A stretch of 64,000 nucleotides of DNA from Polynucleobacter sp. MWH-UH19D. Lineage in GTDB: Bacteria > Pseudomonadota > Gammaproteobacteria > Burkholderiales > Burkholderiaceae. The DNA is taken from the NCBI RefSeq assembly GCF_040409795.1, contig NZ_CP099571.1:1116001-1180000 (forward strand). Direction: 5' to 3'. Shown piece after piece: positions 1 to 9,896 of this stretch. Under the pieces are notes generated by a model, which did not search any database, was not told the DNA's origin, and saw only the letters and a list, made by a program, of their open reading frames with translations. Position 1 is the stretch's first letter. Each line of letters starts with the position of its first letter. Position numbers and translations under genes: made by a program.

Positions 1-896
1 GAATCAGTGGCGGTAAACATTACCTTAGCTCCAACTTTTAGCGTTAACTGATTGGGTGATGGTAGATTTCGATCATCCACGCTGAACTTGCCAGTGGTTT
101 TACCCAAATAAACCTTTGCGTCTGCCTCAATTGCTTTTAAGCCAGCCGCATTAATCTGATCAGCGCGAGCGTTAGTCGTTGTTAGCGTAATCGTTTGCTC
201 ATCGACTATCTGCTCCTTGCGGTAGCATTGGGCGTTCAGGATATCAATCGCTTTGTCAGCATCTTGATTAATGCGAATTTGATTTAATAAGTTTGCAAAA
301 CTCGCATCTTTTTGGCGAAAGATTTTATTTAACTCCACCATCGCCACATCTTTGCGATGAAGCGCCATTGCACAAAAGAAATAAGGTCCTTCGTAACCTC
401 GGTCTGCCAATACCTGCATATCAGCTACTGAAACTACTGGCGGTAATTGGAATAAATCGCCCACAAACATCACCTGAATACCGCCGAATGGTTTACCTTT
501 TTGTGGACCATTCTCACGCAGGACTAAATCCATTGCATCAACTACGTCTGCGCGAACCATGGAGATTTCATCAATGATTAACAAACGAATATCTTTATAT
601 AGTCGCCTATCTCGCAGTGGCTTAATATCCTCTTCAGGAAAAATGAGGCGTGGAGGCAAACGAAAAAAGGAATGAATCGTCACCCCCCTTACCTGTAATG
701 CAGCAACCCCTGTTGGCGCGACGACGACAACATTACCTGAAACAGTTTCGCGAAGATGACCGATCAGCGTGGTTTTGCCTGTACCTGCTTTACCGCTAAC
801 AAAGATATAGGGATCACCTCGATCAATCGCCTCAATGACCGCCTGATAATCCGGTGTAATTTCGATTTCGGAGGGCTGTATATTGGCAGCCGTCAT
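1..896 (-). CDS. PIF1-like ATP-dependent DNA helicase (partial, C-terminus beyond window)
   Basis: I translated this by hand from the ATG at 896; the frame stays open to the left edge, giving about 298 codons. It carries a Walker A motif GKAGTGKTT near residue 35, then APTGVAAL, a Walker B LLIIDEISM and GDLFQLPPV, the usual PIF1/RecD-like superfamily 1B helicase series. PIF1-family enzymes unwind DNA 5'-3' using ATP and act on G-quadruplexes, R-loops or recombination intermediates; the substrate here is unknown. The start lies three bases after the stop of the FGE-like gene at 900, so the two are probably co-transcribed. The helicase C-terminal motifs cannot be judged because they lie off the window. 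Confidence 0.85.
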   Translation of the reverse strand, partial: MTAANIQPSEIEITPDYQAVIEAIDRGDPYIFVSGKAGTGKTTLIGHLRETVSGNVVVVAPTGVAALQVRGVTIHSFFRLPPRLIFPEEDIKPLRDRRLYKDIRLLIIDEISMVRADVVDAMDLVLRENGPQKGKPFGGIQVMFVGDLFQLPPVVSVADMQVLADRGYEGPYFFCAMALHRKDVAMVELNKIFRQKDASFANLLNQIRINQDADKAIDILNAQCYRKEQIVDEQTITLTTTNARADQINAAGLKAIEADAKVYLGKTTGKFSVDDRNLPSPNQLTLKVGAKVMFTATD

Positions 897-899
897 GAC

Positions 900-1685
900 T
901 TATTGCTTCACCGCATCAGCTACACATCTGAAGCCAATATAGACCACTGAAATATCTCCAGATTTAGATTCGACATCAGACTCCTGCTGTCTTTCTGGCC
1001 CATACCACCATGAGGCGCCACGAGTAATGTAACCTCCATTTCGTTCGGTTGCGGTCCATTCCCAAACATTACCACCCATGTCATACAAGCCATTCACACC
1101 AGGCTTTGTTGTCCTAGTGGTGACATGCCCTGTACCGCGATTGAGCGCACCACCGGGAGCAATCCCTTGGTAATTTCCGCAACCACTCAAGCAGTGAGAA
1201 ACCGTTGGATTTGACCCGCCAGGATAAGGATAGCGCTGGCCCCTAAGAAATCCTGCAGGCGGATTTGTTCGTTGCTCTACAAAAGCAGCGGACACCCATT
1301 CAGCATCGGTTGGCAATCGTTTTCCATAATAGCGACAAATAGACTCTGCCTCTTTCTGATTTAAGTGCACAGCAGGCTCAAGATCTCCAGCGGAAACTCC
1401 ATATGGCGTTCGCCAAGTCCAGCCAGGCTTTTGAACAAAGCCAGCTTCATAAGATAGACCGCCGCCCTTACGTTCCGCAGAACTCACAAATCCGGTTGAA
1501 GAGGCAAAAGACTTCACCTCGCCAATGTTCATCTCTGTTTGATCCCATATAACATTGCCCACCTGTACGGTCGGAATTGAATAGATGGGAGCACTTTGAC
1601 TGGCGCTTGGTCGCAACATGAAGTAAACGGCGATCGCACTAAGCAAGATGCCAAATAGGATTTGGTAAAAATCAAATTTTTTCAT
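900..1685 (-). CDS. FGE-sulfatase-fold (SUMF1-like) membrane-anchored protein
   Basis: This 261-residue protein starts at MKKFDFY, has one N-terminal membrane helix (about residues 5-24), then a formylglycine-generating-enzyme fold recognisable by GLYDMGGNVWEWTAT, ITRGASWW and a C-terminal IGFRC. True FGE enzymes use a Cys pair in the segment after RGGSF; the equivalent stretch here (RGASWWYGPERQQES) has none, so sulfatase activation is unlikely. Related proteins serve as binding or structural domains and as NirV-like accessory proteins. The start at 1685 was chosen because the longer frame runs through tRNA-His. An intrinsic terminator sits just upstream, and the PIF1-like gene follows after three bases. 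The function is unknown. Confidence 0.85.
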   Translation of the reverse strand: MKKFDFYQILFGILLSAIAVYFMLRPSASQSAPIYSIPTVQVGNVIWDQTEMNIGEVKSFASSTGFVSSAERKGGGLSYEAGFVQKPGWTWRTPYGVSAGDLEPAVHLNQKEAESICRYYGKRLPTDAEWVSAAFVEQRTNPPAGFLRGQRYPYPGGSNPTVSHCLSGCGNYQGIAPGGALNRGTGHVTTRTTKPGVNGLYDMGGNVWEWTATERNGGYITRGASWWYGPERQQESDVESKSGDISVVYIGFRCVADAVKQ

Positions 1686-1702
1686 CCTAAAGACTCTAAT
1701 AG

Positions 1703-1725
1703 AAAAAAGCTCCTCAAGGGAGCTT
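1703..1725 (-). terminator. Intrinsic terminator after tRNA-His
   Basis: On the minus strand the sequence forms the stem AAGCTCC/GGAGCTT (7 bp, 5-nt loop) followed by a run of T residues (plus-strand A run at 1703-1708). It lies 11 bases past the tRNA-His CCA end and only 17 bases before the FGE-like start codon. Confidence 0.75.
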
Positions 1726-1735
1726 ATTAATAATT

Positions 1736-1812
1736 TGGGGCGAACGACGGGACTCGAACCCGCGACAACCAGAATCACAATCTGGGACTCTACCAACTGA
1801 GCTACGTCCGCC
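1736..1812 (-). tRNA. tRNA-His (anticodon GTG)
   Basis: On the minus strand the cloverleaf is clear: an extra G at -1 opposite discriminator C73 (the tRNA-His hallmark), acceptor GCGGACG/CGTTCGC, a D-arm with AGCTCAGTTGGTAGAG, an anticodon loop ATTGTGATT with GTG, a T-arm GTTCGAGTC, and an encoded CCA. A TATAAT box lies upstream and a terminator downstream, so it appears to be a single-tRNA transcription unit. Confidence 0.97.
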
Positions 1813-1827
1813 TCTGAAGAAGGTGAA

Positions 1828-1833
1828 ATTATA
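1828..1833 (-). promoter_or_regulatory. -10 box of the tRNA-His promoter
   Basis: A perfect TATAAT hexamer on the minus strand ends 15 bases before the tRNA 5' end. No good -35 hexamer is visible at 16-18 bp spacing; TTGGCA occurs at 20 bp. The same context (GCTATAATTT) precedes tRNA-Ser at 57856, which supports the call. Confidence 0.5.
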
Positions 1834-1866
1834 GCCTTTTTTAGGCAAAAACCTGCCAAAACAGCC

Positions 1867-2952
1867 CTATTCTGCAGTCTCTAGCTCAAAGGCAGCCCAA
1901 TCACCAAGGCTTAGGCTGGCATCAATAAAAAAGTCTGCGATTGCGGCTTTACTTTGCACTTTTGCTAAGGCATGGTGATCTGATAGGCGTTGACGCCAAT
2001 AACGTGAGCCTGCCCTGCCATGAGCTAGACCCAAAATATGTCTTGTGAATGCCCCAATGTAAAAAGGCTTTCCCTTTTCTTTGCACTCATCAAACCATGC
2101 TTGCACCTGCTTAACCAAAGCAATTTGAATGCGATGCCATTCAGTCTCGCTAAATAGATACCCTGCTGCATCGCCATTCGTACGAATTAAATCATCCCAT
2201 CCCAAGAGCATCGCTGGAAAATGATATGCAGCTCTGCCAATCATAAATCCATCAAAGTCATTCCAATGACCAGCGATTTGCTCATTGGACTCTAAGCCGC
2301 CATTGAGCAATACTTTTAAATCAGGAAATAACTTCTGCGCATCAAGGCGTAATTGTGCAGCAACTTCATATCTCAATGGTGGTTTACTGCGATTCTCTTT
2401 AGGAGATAAACCTTTGAGCACTGCATTGCGAGCATGGATCGTTACTTGACTAGCCCCCGCATCAGCTACTGACAAAATGAAATTCAATGCAAACTGATAA
2501 TCCGTTTTTGAAGAAGATGCATCCATCGAATCCAGCCCCAATCGATGCTTTACCGAAATGGGAACATCCACGGCATCCTTCATTGCTTTAACACAATGGG
2601 CTACTAATTTGGGCTCAGCCATAAGGCATGCACCAAATGCACCACGTTGCACACGCTCAGACGGACAACCACAATTGAGATCGATTTCATCGTAACCCCA
2701 CTGCTGAGCGAGCTCCGCAGATCTAGCTAAATCATTCGGCTCAGATCCTCCTAATTGCAATACCACCGGGTGCTGATCTTGTGAATAATCTAGGTGACGC
2801 GGGACATCCCCATGGATCAAAGCTCCAGTAGTCACCATCTCCGTATACAAGACTGCTTCCTTACTTAGTGAGCGATGAAAAGATCGGCAATGGCGATCAG
2901 TCCACTCCATCATCGGGGCGACTGCCATACGTTTCTTTGGTGAACTGGTCAT
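1867..2952 (-). CDS. dusA: tRNA-dihydrouridine(20/20a) synthase DusA
   Basis: This flavin-dependent enzyme of about 361 residues reduces uridine to dihydrouridine at positions 20/20a of the tRNA D-loop in the cytoplasm. Evidence is the N-terminal MAVAPMMEWTDRHCR, the DusA-type LNCGCPSERVQRG active-site region with its catalytic Cys, VSVKHRLGLD-like substrate motifs (here ISVKHRLGLD), LNGGL and MIGRAAY at the FMN phosphate site, and a C-terminal helical domain with HILGL and GSRYWRQ. The length is normal. I chose the ATG at 2952; an in-frame TTG lies at 2961. It stands upstream of tRNA-His on the same strand but has a separate promoter signal between them. Confidence 0.95.
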   Translation of the reverse strand: MTSSPKKRMAVAPMMEWTDRHCRSFHRSLSKEAVLYTEMVTTGALIHGDVPRHLDYSQDQHPVVLQLGGSEPNDLARSAELAQQWGYDEIDLNCGCPSERVQRGAFGACLMAEPKLVAHCVKAMKDAVDVPISVKHRLGLDSMDASSSKTDYQFALNFILSVADAGASQVTIHARNAVLKGLSPKENRSKPPLRYEVAAQLRLDAQKLFPDLKVLLNGGLESNEQIAGHWNDFDGFMIGRAAYHFPAMLLGWDDLIRTNGDAAGYLFSETEWHRIQIALVKQVQAWFDECKEKGKPFYIGAFTRHILGLAHGRAGSRYWRQRLSDHHALAKVQSKAAIADFFIDASLSLGDWAAFELETAE

Positions 2953-2990
2953 GAACTTCAATTTCAGTCGATTCAGTATTTATAGACCTC

Positions 2991-3010
2991 AGGACAACCA
3001 AAGTTGTCCT
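2991..3010. repeat. Perfect 8-bp inverted repeat (hairpin) upstream of dusA
   Basis: AGGACAAC and GTTGTCCT flank a CAAA loop. There is no T-run on either side, so it is not a normal intrinsic terminator. It lies between the small gene at 3040 and dusA and could be an operator or an RNA-processing or stability hairpin. Confidence 0.6.
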
Positions 3011-3039
3011 AAATAGATGATATTCGGCCTGAGTTACCC

Positions 3040-3294
3040 CTATTTGATCTTACCCAACTTGGCTTCGAGCTCAGCCGCCAAATCCAGAGCCCCCATATAT
3101 CCCGACTTTAGATGATTAGGTAAATCTGGGTCACCGACCATCGAACCTAAAGTCTCGACAATGCTAAAAATAATTCCCTTTGCAGCACCAATCGCAATCG
3201 TATTGCTTTTTACAGCTTGATCAATGTGATTGACGGCATCCAGAAAGTAATCATGACCTGGCAAGCCATCTGAACCTAACTCTTCTTTACTCAT
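3040..3294 (-). CDS. Small conserved-looking protein of unknown function (84 aa)
   Basis: I do not recognise this 84-residue protein. It is soluble, mildly acidic, has no signal peptide or Cys, and is predicted mostly helical (VNHIDQAVKSNTIAIGAAKG; a C-terminal ALDLAAELEAKLGKIK helix). The start is supported by a GGGAG ribosome site 8 bases before the ATG. It sits between the RluA-type synthase and dusA on the same strand, so it may share their transcript. Calling it a gene rests on the good ribosome site and the lack of any competing frame; no function is proposed. Confidence 0.7.
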   Translation of the reverse strand: MSKEELGSDGLPGHDYFLDAVNHIDQAVKSNTIAIGAAKGIIFSIVETLGSMVGDPDLPNHLKSGYMGALDLAAELEAKLGKIK

Positions 3295-3327
3295 AATGAA
3301 TACTCCCTGTTCAATGAATGTATTAGA

Positions 3328-4236
3328 TCAATTTAATCCGAATTTCAACTCTTGACCACTACAAAATGACCTTTCTTCGCTTGTAATGGGATCTTTAAAA
3401 GAAATTTTCTTAGCTAACAACTGCAATGGTTTTGTAAAGTCAAGCTCATATTCTTGATATGGCGTAAGAATTGGGTAGATTTGATCATTTTTAATTGGCA
3501 CCCCAAGCGCATTCATGTGTGCGCGAAGTTGATGTTTCTTACCGCTACCAGGCATCAGCTGATATCTAGCCCACGGCCTTAACTCTTCGATGAGTTCAAT
3601 TTTCGTATCAGCATTTACTTCCCCATCCACCTCCTGCATTTGTAGAAAATGCTCAGACTTTTCTAGGCGACTCTGATAAGTGATTGGTAATTTTTTACTT
3701 AACTCTTCAGAATACGGTGCAATTGCTTCGTATACCTTGCCGACCACTCGATCACGAAATAGATTTTGATATTGCGACCGCTCATCAGGATTGATTGAGA
3801 AGATCACCAAACCCGCTGTATCTCGATCTATTCGATGAATTGGACTAAGCGTCTGAATTTTTGTCTTTTTCTTAAGACGATTTAGAAGGGTTTGATGCAA
3901 ATACAAGCCACTTGGCGTAACTGGTAAAAAATGGGGCTTATCAGCAACTAATAAGTGGTCATCTTGATACAAAATATGTTCATCAAAAGGAATTTCAGGT
4001 TCTCGAGCTAGGCGTCTGAAATACATCAAGTGCGTATTAGGTCGATATGGATCGTTTGCCAATAAGGACTGACCATCCACATCCAAAATCAAACCTTCGG
4101 CAAAACGCCTCTCCCACTCATTTGCTTCAATATGAGGGAATTGAGCAATAAAAAATTGCAATAGATTCGGATGAGATTGATCGGCCGGCAAGAACACCCG
4201 CGATGCCGATACTCCCTCAGAATTAATCGCACTCAT
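3328..4236 (-). CDS. RluA-family pseudouridine synthase
   Basis: A 302-residue RluA-type enzyme that isomerises uridine to pseudouridine in rRNA or tRNA. The catalytic signature HRIDRDTAGLV is present near residue 135, with the Asp of HRID as the expected nucleophile, followed by YEAIAPY and the GKKHQLRAHMNALG motif that lines the active site. The N-terminal region (RFAEGLILDVDGQ) resembles a reduced S4-like RNA-binding domain. The target position cannot be assigned from sequence alone; RluA, RluC/D and TruC-like enzymes share these motifs. It follows tex by 33 bases on the same strand, in a stretch of RNA-modification and RNA-binding genes. Confidence 0.88.
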   Translation of the reverse strand: MSAINSEGVSASRVFLPADQSHPNLLQFFIAQFPHIEANEWERRFAEGLILDVDGQSLLANDPYRPNTHLMYFRRLAREPEIPFDEHILYQDDHLLVADKPHFLPVTPSGLYLHQTLLNRLKKKTKIQTLSPIHRIDRDTAGLVIFSINPDERSQYQNLFRDRVVGKVYEAIAPYSEELSKKLPITYQSRLEKSEHFLQMQEVDGEVNADTKIELIEELRPWARYQLMPGSGKKHQLRAHMNALGVPIKNDQIYPILTPYQEYELDFTKPLQLLAKKISFKDPITSEERSFCSGQELKFGLN

Positions 4237-4269
4237 AATCCGTAGATATTTCTGCTTAATACCACTGGG

Positions 4270-6621
4270 CTACTTCTTAAGCTTTTCTAAGGCAATTGCC
4301 ATTGCATTATTGATTGGAGGCGCCTGTCTACGCTCCTCTTGCGGTCTTTTAAGCTCGTTATGTTTTGGGCGATTTGGAGCTTTTTGCTCTAACTTTGATC
4401 CTGCCTTAGGGGCTTCGTCTGATAGACGCATAGTCAATGCAATGCGCTTCCGTTTTTCATCCACTTCCAGCACCTTTACCTTTACTACCTGACCTGCTTT
4501 AACGACTGTATGCGGATCCTTAACAAAAGTATTGGATAAAGCAGAGATATGAACTAGCCCATCCTGATGAACGCCAATATCCACGAATGCACCAAAGGCA
4601 GCAACGTTGGTCACTACACCCTCTAAAATCATATCCGCCTTCAAATCGCCAATAGTTTCGACACCCTCCTTAAAGGTGGCAGTTGTGAATTCTGGTCTTG
4701 GGTCTCGCCCGGGTTTCTCTAATTCTTTCAGGATGTCGGTTACAGTCGGAACACCAAACTGTCCATCTGCATATTTCTCAGGCGATAGTGATTTCAGCAG
4801 ATTGCTATCACCAATAACTTCCTTGACACCCTTTTTAATATCTTTGAGAATTTTCTCGACTAAGGGATAAGACTCTGGATGAACTGCTGACGCATCTAGA
4901 GGATCTTGTCCATTCATGATGCGCAAAAACCCTGCTGCTTGCTCGTAAGTCTTTTCTCCAAGGCGAGGCACACTCTTTAATTCCGCTCTGGACTTAAAAG
5001 CACCCTTGCTATCGCGATAAGCAACAATACCTTCAGCTACTGTAGAACTTAAACCAGACACTCTTGCTAATAACGGGGCTGAGGCGGTGTTTACATCCAC
5101 TCCGACTGCATTTACACAATCCTCTACGACCGCTACTAGTGATTTTGCAAGCTGGGTTTGCATGACGTCATGCTGGTACTGCCCTACGCCAATGGATTTA
5201 GGATCAATCTTCACTAGCTCAGCCAAGGGATCTTGCAATCTACGTGCAATAGACACAGCACCACGCAAGGAAACATCCATTCCTGGCAATTCTTTTGAAG
5301 CATATTCAGAAGCTGAATACACTGAAGCACCTGCTTCAGAAACTACTATCTTTGTAAGACCCAGCTCAGGTTTCGCTTTAATTAAATCTTGCGCCAACTT
5401 ATCCGTTTCTCTAGAAGCTGTACCGTTACCAATTGAAATCAACGTTGCTTTGTGTTTCTCGGCCAATTTAGATAAAGTCAAGAGTGAGCCAGCCCAGTCA
5501 TTTTTGGGCTGATGGGGATAAATCACGTCAGTATCAACTACCTTACCCGTCTGATCAACTACTGCGACCTTCACCCCAGTACGCATACCAGGATCTAAGC
5601 CAATAGTAACTCTGGGTCCAGCGGGAGCAGCCAGCAGTAAATCCTTGAGGTTACGAGCAAACACATTAATTGCTTCGGTTTCAGCACGCTCTCGCAATGT
5701 CGTCATGAGCTCAGTTTCTAGATGCATAGAGCATTTGATGCGCCACGTCCAGCGAACAGTATCAGCCAACCAAGTATCCGCAAGCCGGCCCTCATTTTTA
5801 ATCTTGAAATGCCCTGCAATACGCTGCTCACACGGGTTGTGTGGGGCATCCCACTCCGGCTTTTCTGCTTCGCTATCCAAGCGCAAATTCACCATCAGAA
5901 TTTGCTCTCGACGCCCACGAAATAGTGCTAATGCACGATGGGATGGAATCGCCTTGATGGGTTCTGAATAGTCAAAATAATCAGCAAACTTCTCTCCTTC
6001 TTGGTCTTTACCAGTAATGACTTTTGACTCAACCACACCATGATCTTGCAGGTAATTACGCAATGACTGAAGCAGGCCCGCATCCTCGGCAAAACGCTCC
6101 ATTAAAATTTGGCGAGCACCTTCCAGTGCCGCCTTCGTATCAGGCACACCAGCGTTGTCGCCTTGCTCAGTTTTAAAAGCCTCCTTAATGTACTTGGACG
6201 CCTCTATTTCTGGATCGAGATTTGGGTTAGCAAGTAAATCATTTGCAAGGGGCTCTAAACCGGCCTCTAGAGCTATCTGAGCCTTAGTTCGGCGCTTAGG
6301 CTTATAAGGCAAGTACAAATCTTCCAGCCTGGTTTTATCTTCTGCCAACATGATGGCCTTGAGCAACTCAGGAGTCATTTTGCCTTGCTCTTCTATAGAA
6401 GCAACGATCGTTTTACGACGCTCTTCAAGCTCACGCAAATAAGCCAAACGCTCATCCAATAAACGTAACTGGGCATCATCCAAACCGCCTGTAGCTTCTT
6501 TACGATATCGGGCAATAAACGGGACTGTTGCGCCCTCATCCAATAAGGCAATAGCAGCAGCTACTTGATTAGGTTTTGCAGATAATTCTCGGGCAAGACG
6601 TTGTTCTATGGATGGCAACAT
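4270..6621 (-). CDS. tex: Tex-family RNA-binding transcription accessory protein
   Basis: At 783 residues this matches the usual Tex length. The order is an N-terminal helical domain ([17 protein letters not shown]), a YqgF/RNase H-like domain ([18 protein letters not shown] near residue 340), helix-hairpin-helix segments ([39 protein letters not shown]), and a C-terminal S1 domain ([20 protein letters not shown]), ending in a basic tail. Tex binds nucleic acid and RNA polymerase-associated complexes and affects expression of toxins and stress genes in other bacteria. The start follows a weak ribosome site. A typA terminator separates it from the upstream operon, so it needs its own promoter. 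Confidence 0.95.
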   Translation of the reverse strand: MLPSIEQRLARELSAKPNQVAAAIALLDEGATVPFIARYRKEATGGLDDAQLRLLDERLAYLRELEERRKTIVASIEEQGKMTPELLKAIMLAEDKTRLEDLYLPYKPKRRTKAQIALEAGLEPLANDLLANPNLDPEIEASKYIKEAFKTEQGDNAGVPDTKAALEGARQILMERFAEDAGLLQSLRNYLQDHGVVESKVITGKDQEGEKFADYFDYSEPIKAIPSHRALALFRGRREQILMVNLRLDSEAEKPEWDAPHNPCEQRIAGHFKIKNEGRLADTWLADTVRWTWRIKCSMHLETELMTTLRERAETEAINVFARNLKDLLLAAPAGPRVTIGLDPGMRTGVKVAVVDQTGKVVDTDVIYPHQPKNDWAGSLLTLSKLAEKHKATLISIGNGTASRETDKLAQDLIKAKPELGLTKIVVSEAGASVYSASEYASKELPGMDVSLRGAVSIARRLQDPLAELVKIDPKSIGVGQYQHDVMQTQLAKSLVAVVEDCVNAVGVDVNTASAPLLARVSGLSSTVAEGIVAYRDSKGAFKSRAELKSVPRLGEKTYEQAAGFLRIMNGQDPLDASAVHPESYPLVEKILKDIKKGVKEVIGDSNLLKSLSPEKYADGQFGVPTVTDILKELEKPGRDPRPEFTTATFKEGVETIGDLKADMILEGVVTNVAAFGAFVDIGVHQDGLVHISALSNTFVKDPHTVVKAGQVVKVKVLEVDEKRKRIALTMRLSDEAPKAGSKLEQKAPNRPKHNELKRPQEERRQAPPINNAMAIALEKLKK

Positions 6622-6677
6622 AAATGTAGTTTGATTATTTCTTAATTTTCTATATTTGGAATATCGAAATCAATGAA

Positions 6678-6705
6678 GAACAAAAGCCACCCGAAGGTGA
6701 CTTTT
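6678..6705 (-). terminator. Intrinsic terminator of the rimP-typA operon (UUCG loop)
   Basis: Read on the minus strand, AAAAGTCACC and GGTGGCTTTT pair (one G-T wobble) around a TTCG tetraloop closed by C-G, then GTT. It lies 19 bases past the typA stop and closes the six-gene translation operon. Confidence 0.75.
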
Positions 6706-6723
6706 ATGTTGATTCAGGGTAAT

Positions 6724-8541
6724 TTATTCGCGCGATGCTTTTTTACGCTCATGCTCTTTAAGGTAACGCTTACGAATGCGAATACTCTTTGGAGTAACTT
6801 CAACCAGTTCATCATCATCGATAAACTCAACGGCATATTCAAGATTGAGTGCAATTGGCGGCACCAAACGAACCGCTTCATCAGTACCTGAAGCGCGAAC
6901 GTTTGTCAGTTGCTTGCCTTTAATTGGGTTAACAACTAAGTCATTATCGCGACTATGGATACCGATCACCATACCTTCGTACAAGGGGTCGCCAGGACTT
7001 ACAAACATACGACCGCGATCTTGTAATTTCCACAATGCGTAAGCAACTGCTTCACCATCATCTTGGCTTACCAATACACCGTTATGACGCTCACCTAAGA
7101 TGCCCTCTTTAGCAGGAGCATAGGAATCAAAAGTGTGACTCATTAAACCATTACCGCGAGTCATGGTCATAAAGTCACCTTGGAAACCAATCAGACCACG
7201 CGCAGGAATACGATACTCCAAACGAGTACGGCCCTTGCCATCGCTCACCATATCGAGCAATTCACCCTTACGCTTACCCAAGTCTTCCATTACAGCGCCT
7301 TGAGTTGTGTCTTCAACGTCCACGGTTAAGTTCTCGTATGGCTCCATCTTCACACCATCCTCCTCGTGGAACACTACGCGAGGACGCGATACGGCTAATT
7401 CATAGCCTTCACGACGCATTGTCTCAACCAAGATGGTGAGATGCAATTCACCACGTCCAGATACTTCAAATACAGTGTCATCGTCAGTATCTTTTACACG
7501 CAATGCCATATTGGACTTGAGCTCACGATCCAAGCGCTCACGAATCTGACGGCTGGTAACAAACTTACCTTCACGACCCGCTAATGGGCTAGTGTTCACC
7601 ATGAAGTTCATGGTCAAAGTTGGCTCATCAATCTTAAGCATAGGTAATGCTTCGGGGGTATCAGGCGCGCATACAGTGGTACCGATTGCCAAGTCTTCAA
7701 TACCGTTAATCAATACAATATCGCCCGCTTGAGCTTCATCAACTAGTTCACGCTCTAAACCGCGGAACTTTAATACTTGGTTGATGCGACCCTTACGCTG
7801 CACGCCCTCTGGACCATCCATAAAGACCACATCCATGCCTGGCTTTACGGTGCCACGATTGACGCGACCTACGCCAATCTTACCGACATAAGTACTGTAT
7901 TCAATAGAGGTAATCTGCAACTGCAATGGACCATCAGGATTATCATCACGCACAGGTACATGCTTGAGTACCGTGTCAAACAATGGACGCATATCGCCTT
8001 CGCGCACATCATCAGTCATGCCTGCATAACCATTCAAACCAGAGGCGTATACCACTGGAAAATCCAACTGCTCTTCAGTAGCGCCTAATTTATCAAACAG
8101 TTCAAATGTGGCGTTGATGACATAGTCAGTGCGAGCACCTGGGCGATCTACTTTATTAATCACAACGATCGGCTTGAGTCCAAGAGCTAACGCCTTCTTA
8201 GTAACGAAGCGAGTCTGTGGCATTGGCCCTTCAACTGCATCCACCAACAAAAGCACGCCATCCACCATCGATAGCACACGCTCCACTTCACCGCCAAAGT
8301 CTGCGTGCCCTGGTGTGTCTACGATATTAATGTGAGTGCCATCATATTCAACTGCGCAGTTTTTGGACAAAATGGTAATGCCGCGCTCTTTTTCAAGATC
8401 GTTTGAGTCCATGACGCGTTCGGCCACTTTCTCATTTGAGCGGAACGTACCCGATTGACGCAAGAGTTGGTCAACTAGGGTTGTTTTACCGTGGTCAACG
8501 TGGGCGATGATAGCGATGTTACGAAGTGCGCGTTTAGTCAT
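6724..8541 (-). CDS. typA: Ribosome-associated GTPase TypA/BipA
   Basis: A translational GTPase of 605 residues, the standard length. G motifs are AHVDHGKTT (G1), [12 protein letters not shown] (G3) and NKVDRPGAR (G4), followed by EF-G-like domains and the TypA-specific C-terminal domain ending in [12 protein letters not shown]. TypA binds the 70S ribosome near the EF-G site and supports 50S assembly and stress adaptation. It is the last gene of the rimP-nusA-infB-rbfA-truB-typA operon, 61 bases after truB, and is followed by a UUCG-loop terminator. No anomalies were seen. Confidence 0.97.
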   Translation of the reverse strand: MTKRALRNIAIIAHVDHGKTTLVDQLLRQSGTFRSNEKVAERVMDSNDLEKERGITILSKNCAVEYDGTHINIVDTPGHADFGGEVERVLSMVDGVLLLVDAVEGPMPQTRFVTKKALALGLKPIVVINKVDRPGARTDYVINATFELFDKLGATEEQLDFPVVYASGLNGYAGMTDDVREGDMRPLFDTVLKHVPVRDDNPDGPLQLQITSIEYSTYVGKIGVGRVNRGTVKPGMDVVFMDGPEGVQRKGRINQVLKFRGLERELVDEAQAGDIVLINGIEDLAIGTTVCAPDTPEALPMLKIDEPTLTMNFMVNTSPLAGREGKFVTSRQIRERLDRELKSNMALRVKDTDDDTVFEVSGRGELHLTILVETMRREGYELAVSRPRVVFHEEDGVKMEPYENLTVDVEDTTQGAVMEDLGKRKGELLDMVSDGKGRTRLEYRIPARGLIGFQGDFMTMTRGNGLMSHTFDSYAPAKEGILGERHNGVLVSQDDGEAVAYALWKLQDRGRMFVSPGDPLYEGMVIGIHSRDNDLVVNPIKGKQLTNVRASGTDEAVRLVPPIALNLEYAVEFIDDDELVEVTPKSIRIRKRYLKEHERKKASRE

Positions 8542-8602
8542 GTGAAGCTTCTAAAGTTAAAAAATAATAAAAATGAATGGTCGGCCTGAATTACGATTTG
8601 TC

Positions 8603-9514
8603 TTAATGGGCTTGCGAAATAAGTCGCTTTGGATGCAATACCCCAGAGCGCCAATCGGCAGTGCCAATAAAGTTATGTGGTGCAGCGGTGGCGCGATAAA
8701 TGCGCACCAATGCTTCGATGGAAGGTAAATTGAGTGGTACACGTTGCCCCATCCCTAAACGCTTTGCTTGTTGCTCATCCACCGTTAAGTGCGGCAAGGT
8801 TTGCAATAGGGCATCGACCGGAAGAATATAGCTAGAACTATCGTGCACAGCCTGTTGAATCGCTTCAATCGTAAAAGACTGTTCTAAAGTTAAGTGCCCA
8901 ACCTCTGTTCTACGTAAACCCACTAAATGTGCGCCACATCCCAAGGCATTACCCAAGTCTTCAGCCAGAACACGAATGTAGGTACCTTTGCTGCAGGTTA
9001 CCTCTAGAGTTGCTCTAGGCCACTGAATATCAGTCCAGCGAATTTTGTGAATCACAATATCGCGTGGAGTGCGCTCTAGTTCTACTCCAGCACGGGCATA
9101 TTCATATAAAGGCTTACCATCACGCTTTAGTGCAGAGTACATGGGAGGAACCTGAGAAATCGCCCCAGTAAATTTTGGCAGCAAAGCATCTAATGCTTTT
9201 TTAATATCTGCCGAGCTCTCAAAAGAAGGGAGAGGCAACTCTTCAATTATCAAACCTTCTGCATCACCAGTATCAGTGCGAGAGCCAAATTGCACTTGAG
9301 CGACATAAGTTTTGTCCGCATCGAGTAAATCTTGCGAGTATTTAGTGGCTTCTCCCAAACAAATTGGAAGTAAACCGGTTGCCATCGGATCTAAGGTACC
9401 AGTGTGACCTGCTTTTTCCGCATGAAATGCACGCTTAACAGCAGTAACAGCACCTTGAGAACTCATTCCTGCAGGTTTATCAAGCAAGACTACTCCGTCA
9501 ATCCGTGTAGACAT
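8603..9514 (-). CDS. truB: tRNA pseudouridine(55) synthase TruB
   Basis: This protein makes pseudouridine 55 in the T-loop of elongator tRNAs. It has GVVLLDKPAGMSS at the N-terminus, the catalytic AGHTGTLDPMATGLLP loop with the active-site Asp, YEYARAG and CSKGTYIRVLAEDLG, and a C-terminal PUA-like segment. I use the ATG at 9514 (303 residues); the frame extends to 9553 but would overlap rbfA by 38 bases. The start lies directly after the rbfA stop at 9516, consistent with translational coupling. Confidence 0.95.
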   Translation of the reverse strand: MSTRIDGVVLLDKPAGMSSQGAVTAVKRAFHAEKAGHTGTLDPMATGLLPICLGEATKYSQDLLDADKTYVAQVQFGSRTDTGDAEGLIIEELPLPSFESSADIKKALDALLPKFTGAISQVPPMYSALKRDGKPLYEYARAGVELERTPRDIVIHKIRWTDIQWPRATLEVTCSKGTYIRVLAEDLGNALGCGAHLVGLRRTEVGHLTLEQSFTIEAIQQAVHDSSSYILPVDALLQTLPHLTVDEQQAKRLGMGQRVPLNLPSIEALVRIYRATAAPHNFIGTADWRSGVLHPKRLISQAH

Positions 9515-9515
9515 G

Positions 9516-9884
9516 TTAAGGATTCTTATCCTGATGATCGCTCTTGACAGCACTATCGATCAATTTAGACATTTCAATACCATGCTCAACTGAGTTGTCA
9601 TATTGAAAATGCAATGTAGGGACGGTATGAATATGCAAACGTTTGAATAGCAAAGAATGCAAATAACCTGCCTTCTCTTGCAAGGCAGTTAACGCATGCT
9701 CAGGCTCAGCACCTAAGACCGTAAAAAACACTTTGGCATGCGCCAAGTCAGGAGAAAGCTCAACACTTTGCAAAGTAATTAAGCCCAAACTAGAACTTCG
9801 CAATTCTCTTGGAATGAGCTCTGCCAGGTCTCGCTGAATTTGATCGGCGAGACGCTGGTTACGATGAGGGCTAGTCTTGTGCAT
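9516..9884 (-). CDS. rbfA: 30S ribosome-binding factor RbfA
   Basis: A 122-residue KH-domain protein needed for maturation of the 16S rRNA 5' end and for cold adaptation. Typical elements are [20 protein letters not shown] at the N-terminus, [18 protein letters not shown] in the KH core, and [20 protein letters not shown] at the C-terminus. It sits 12 bases after infB and 1 base before truB, in the standard operon order. Confidence 0.95.
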   Translation of the reverse strand: MHKTSPHRNQRLADQIQRDLAELIPRELRSSSLGLITLQSVELSPDLAHAKVFFTVLGAEPEHALTALQEKAGYLHSLLFKRLHIHTVPTLHFQYDNSVEHGIEMSKLIDSAVKSDHQDKNP

Positions 9885-9896
9885 AGGGACAACAAA

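Noticed and set aside
1686..1859. N-terminal extension of the FGE-like frame
   Set aside because: It reads straight through the tRNA-His gene; the ATG at 1685 is downstream of the tRNA and its terminator.
5087..5512. 141-codon plus-strand frame inside tex
   Set aside because: Antisense shadow of a well-conserved gene with no recognisable product.
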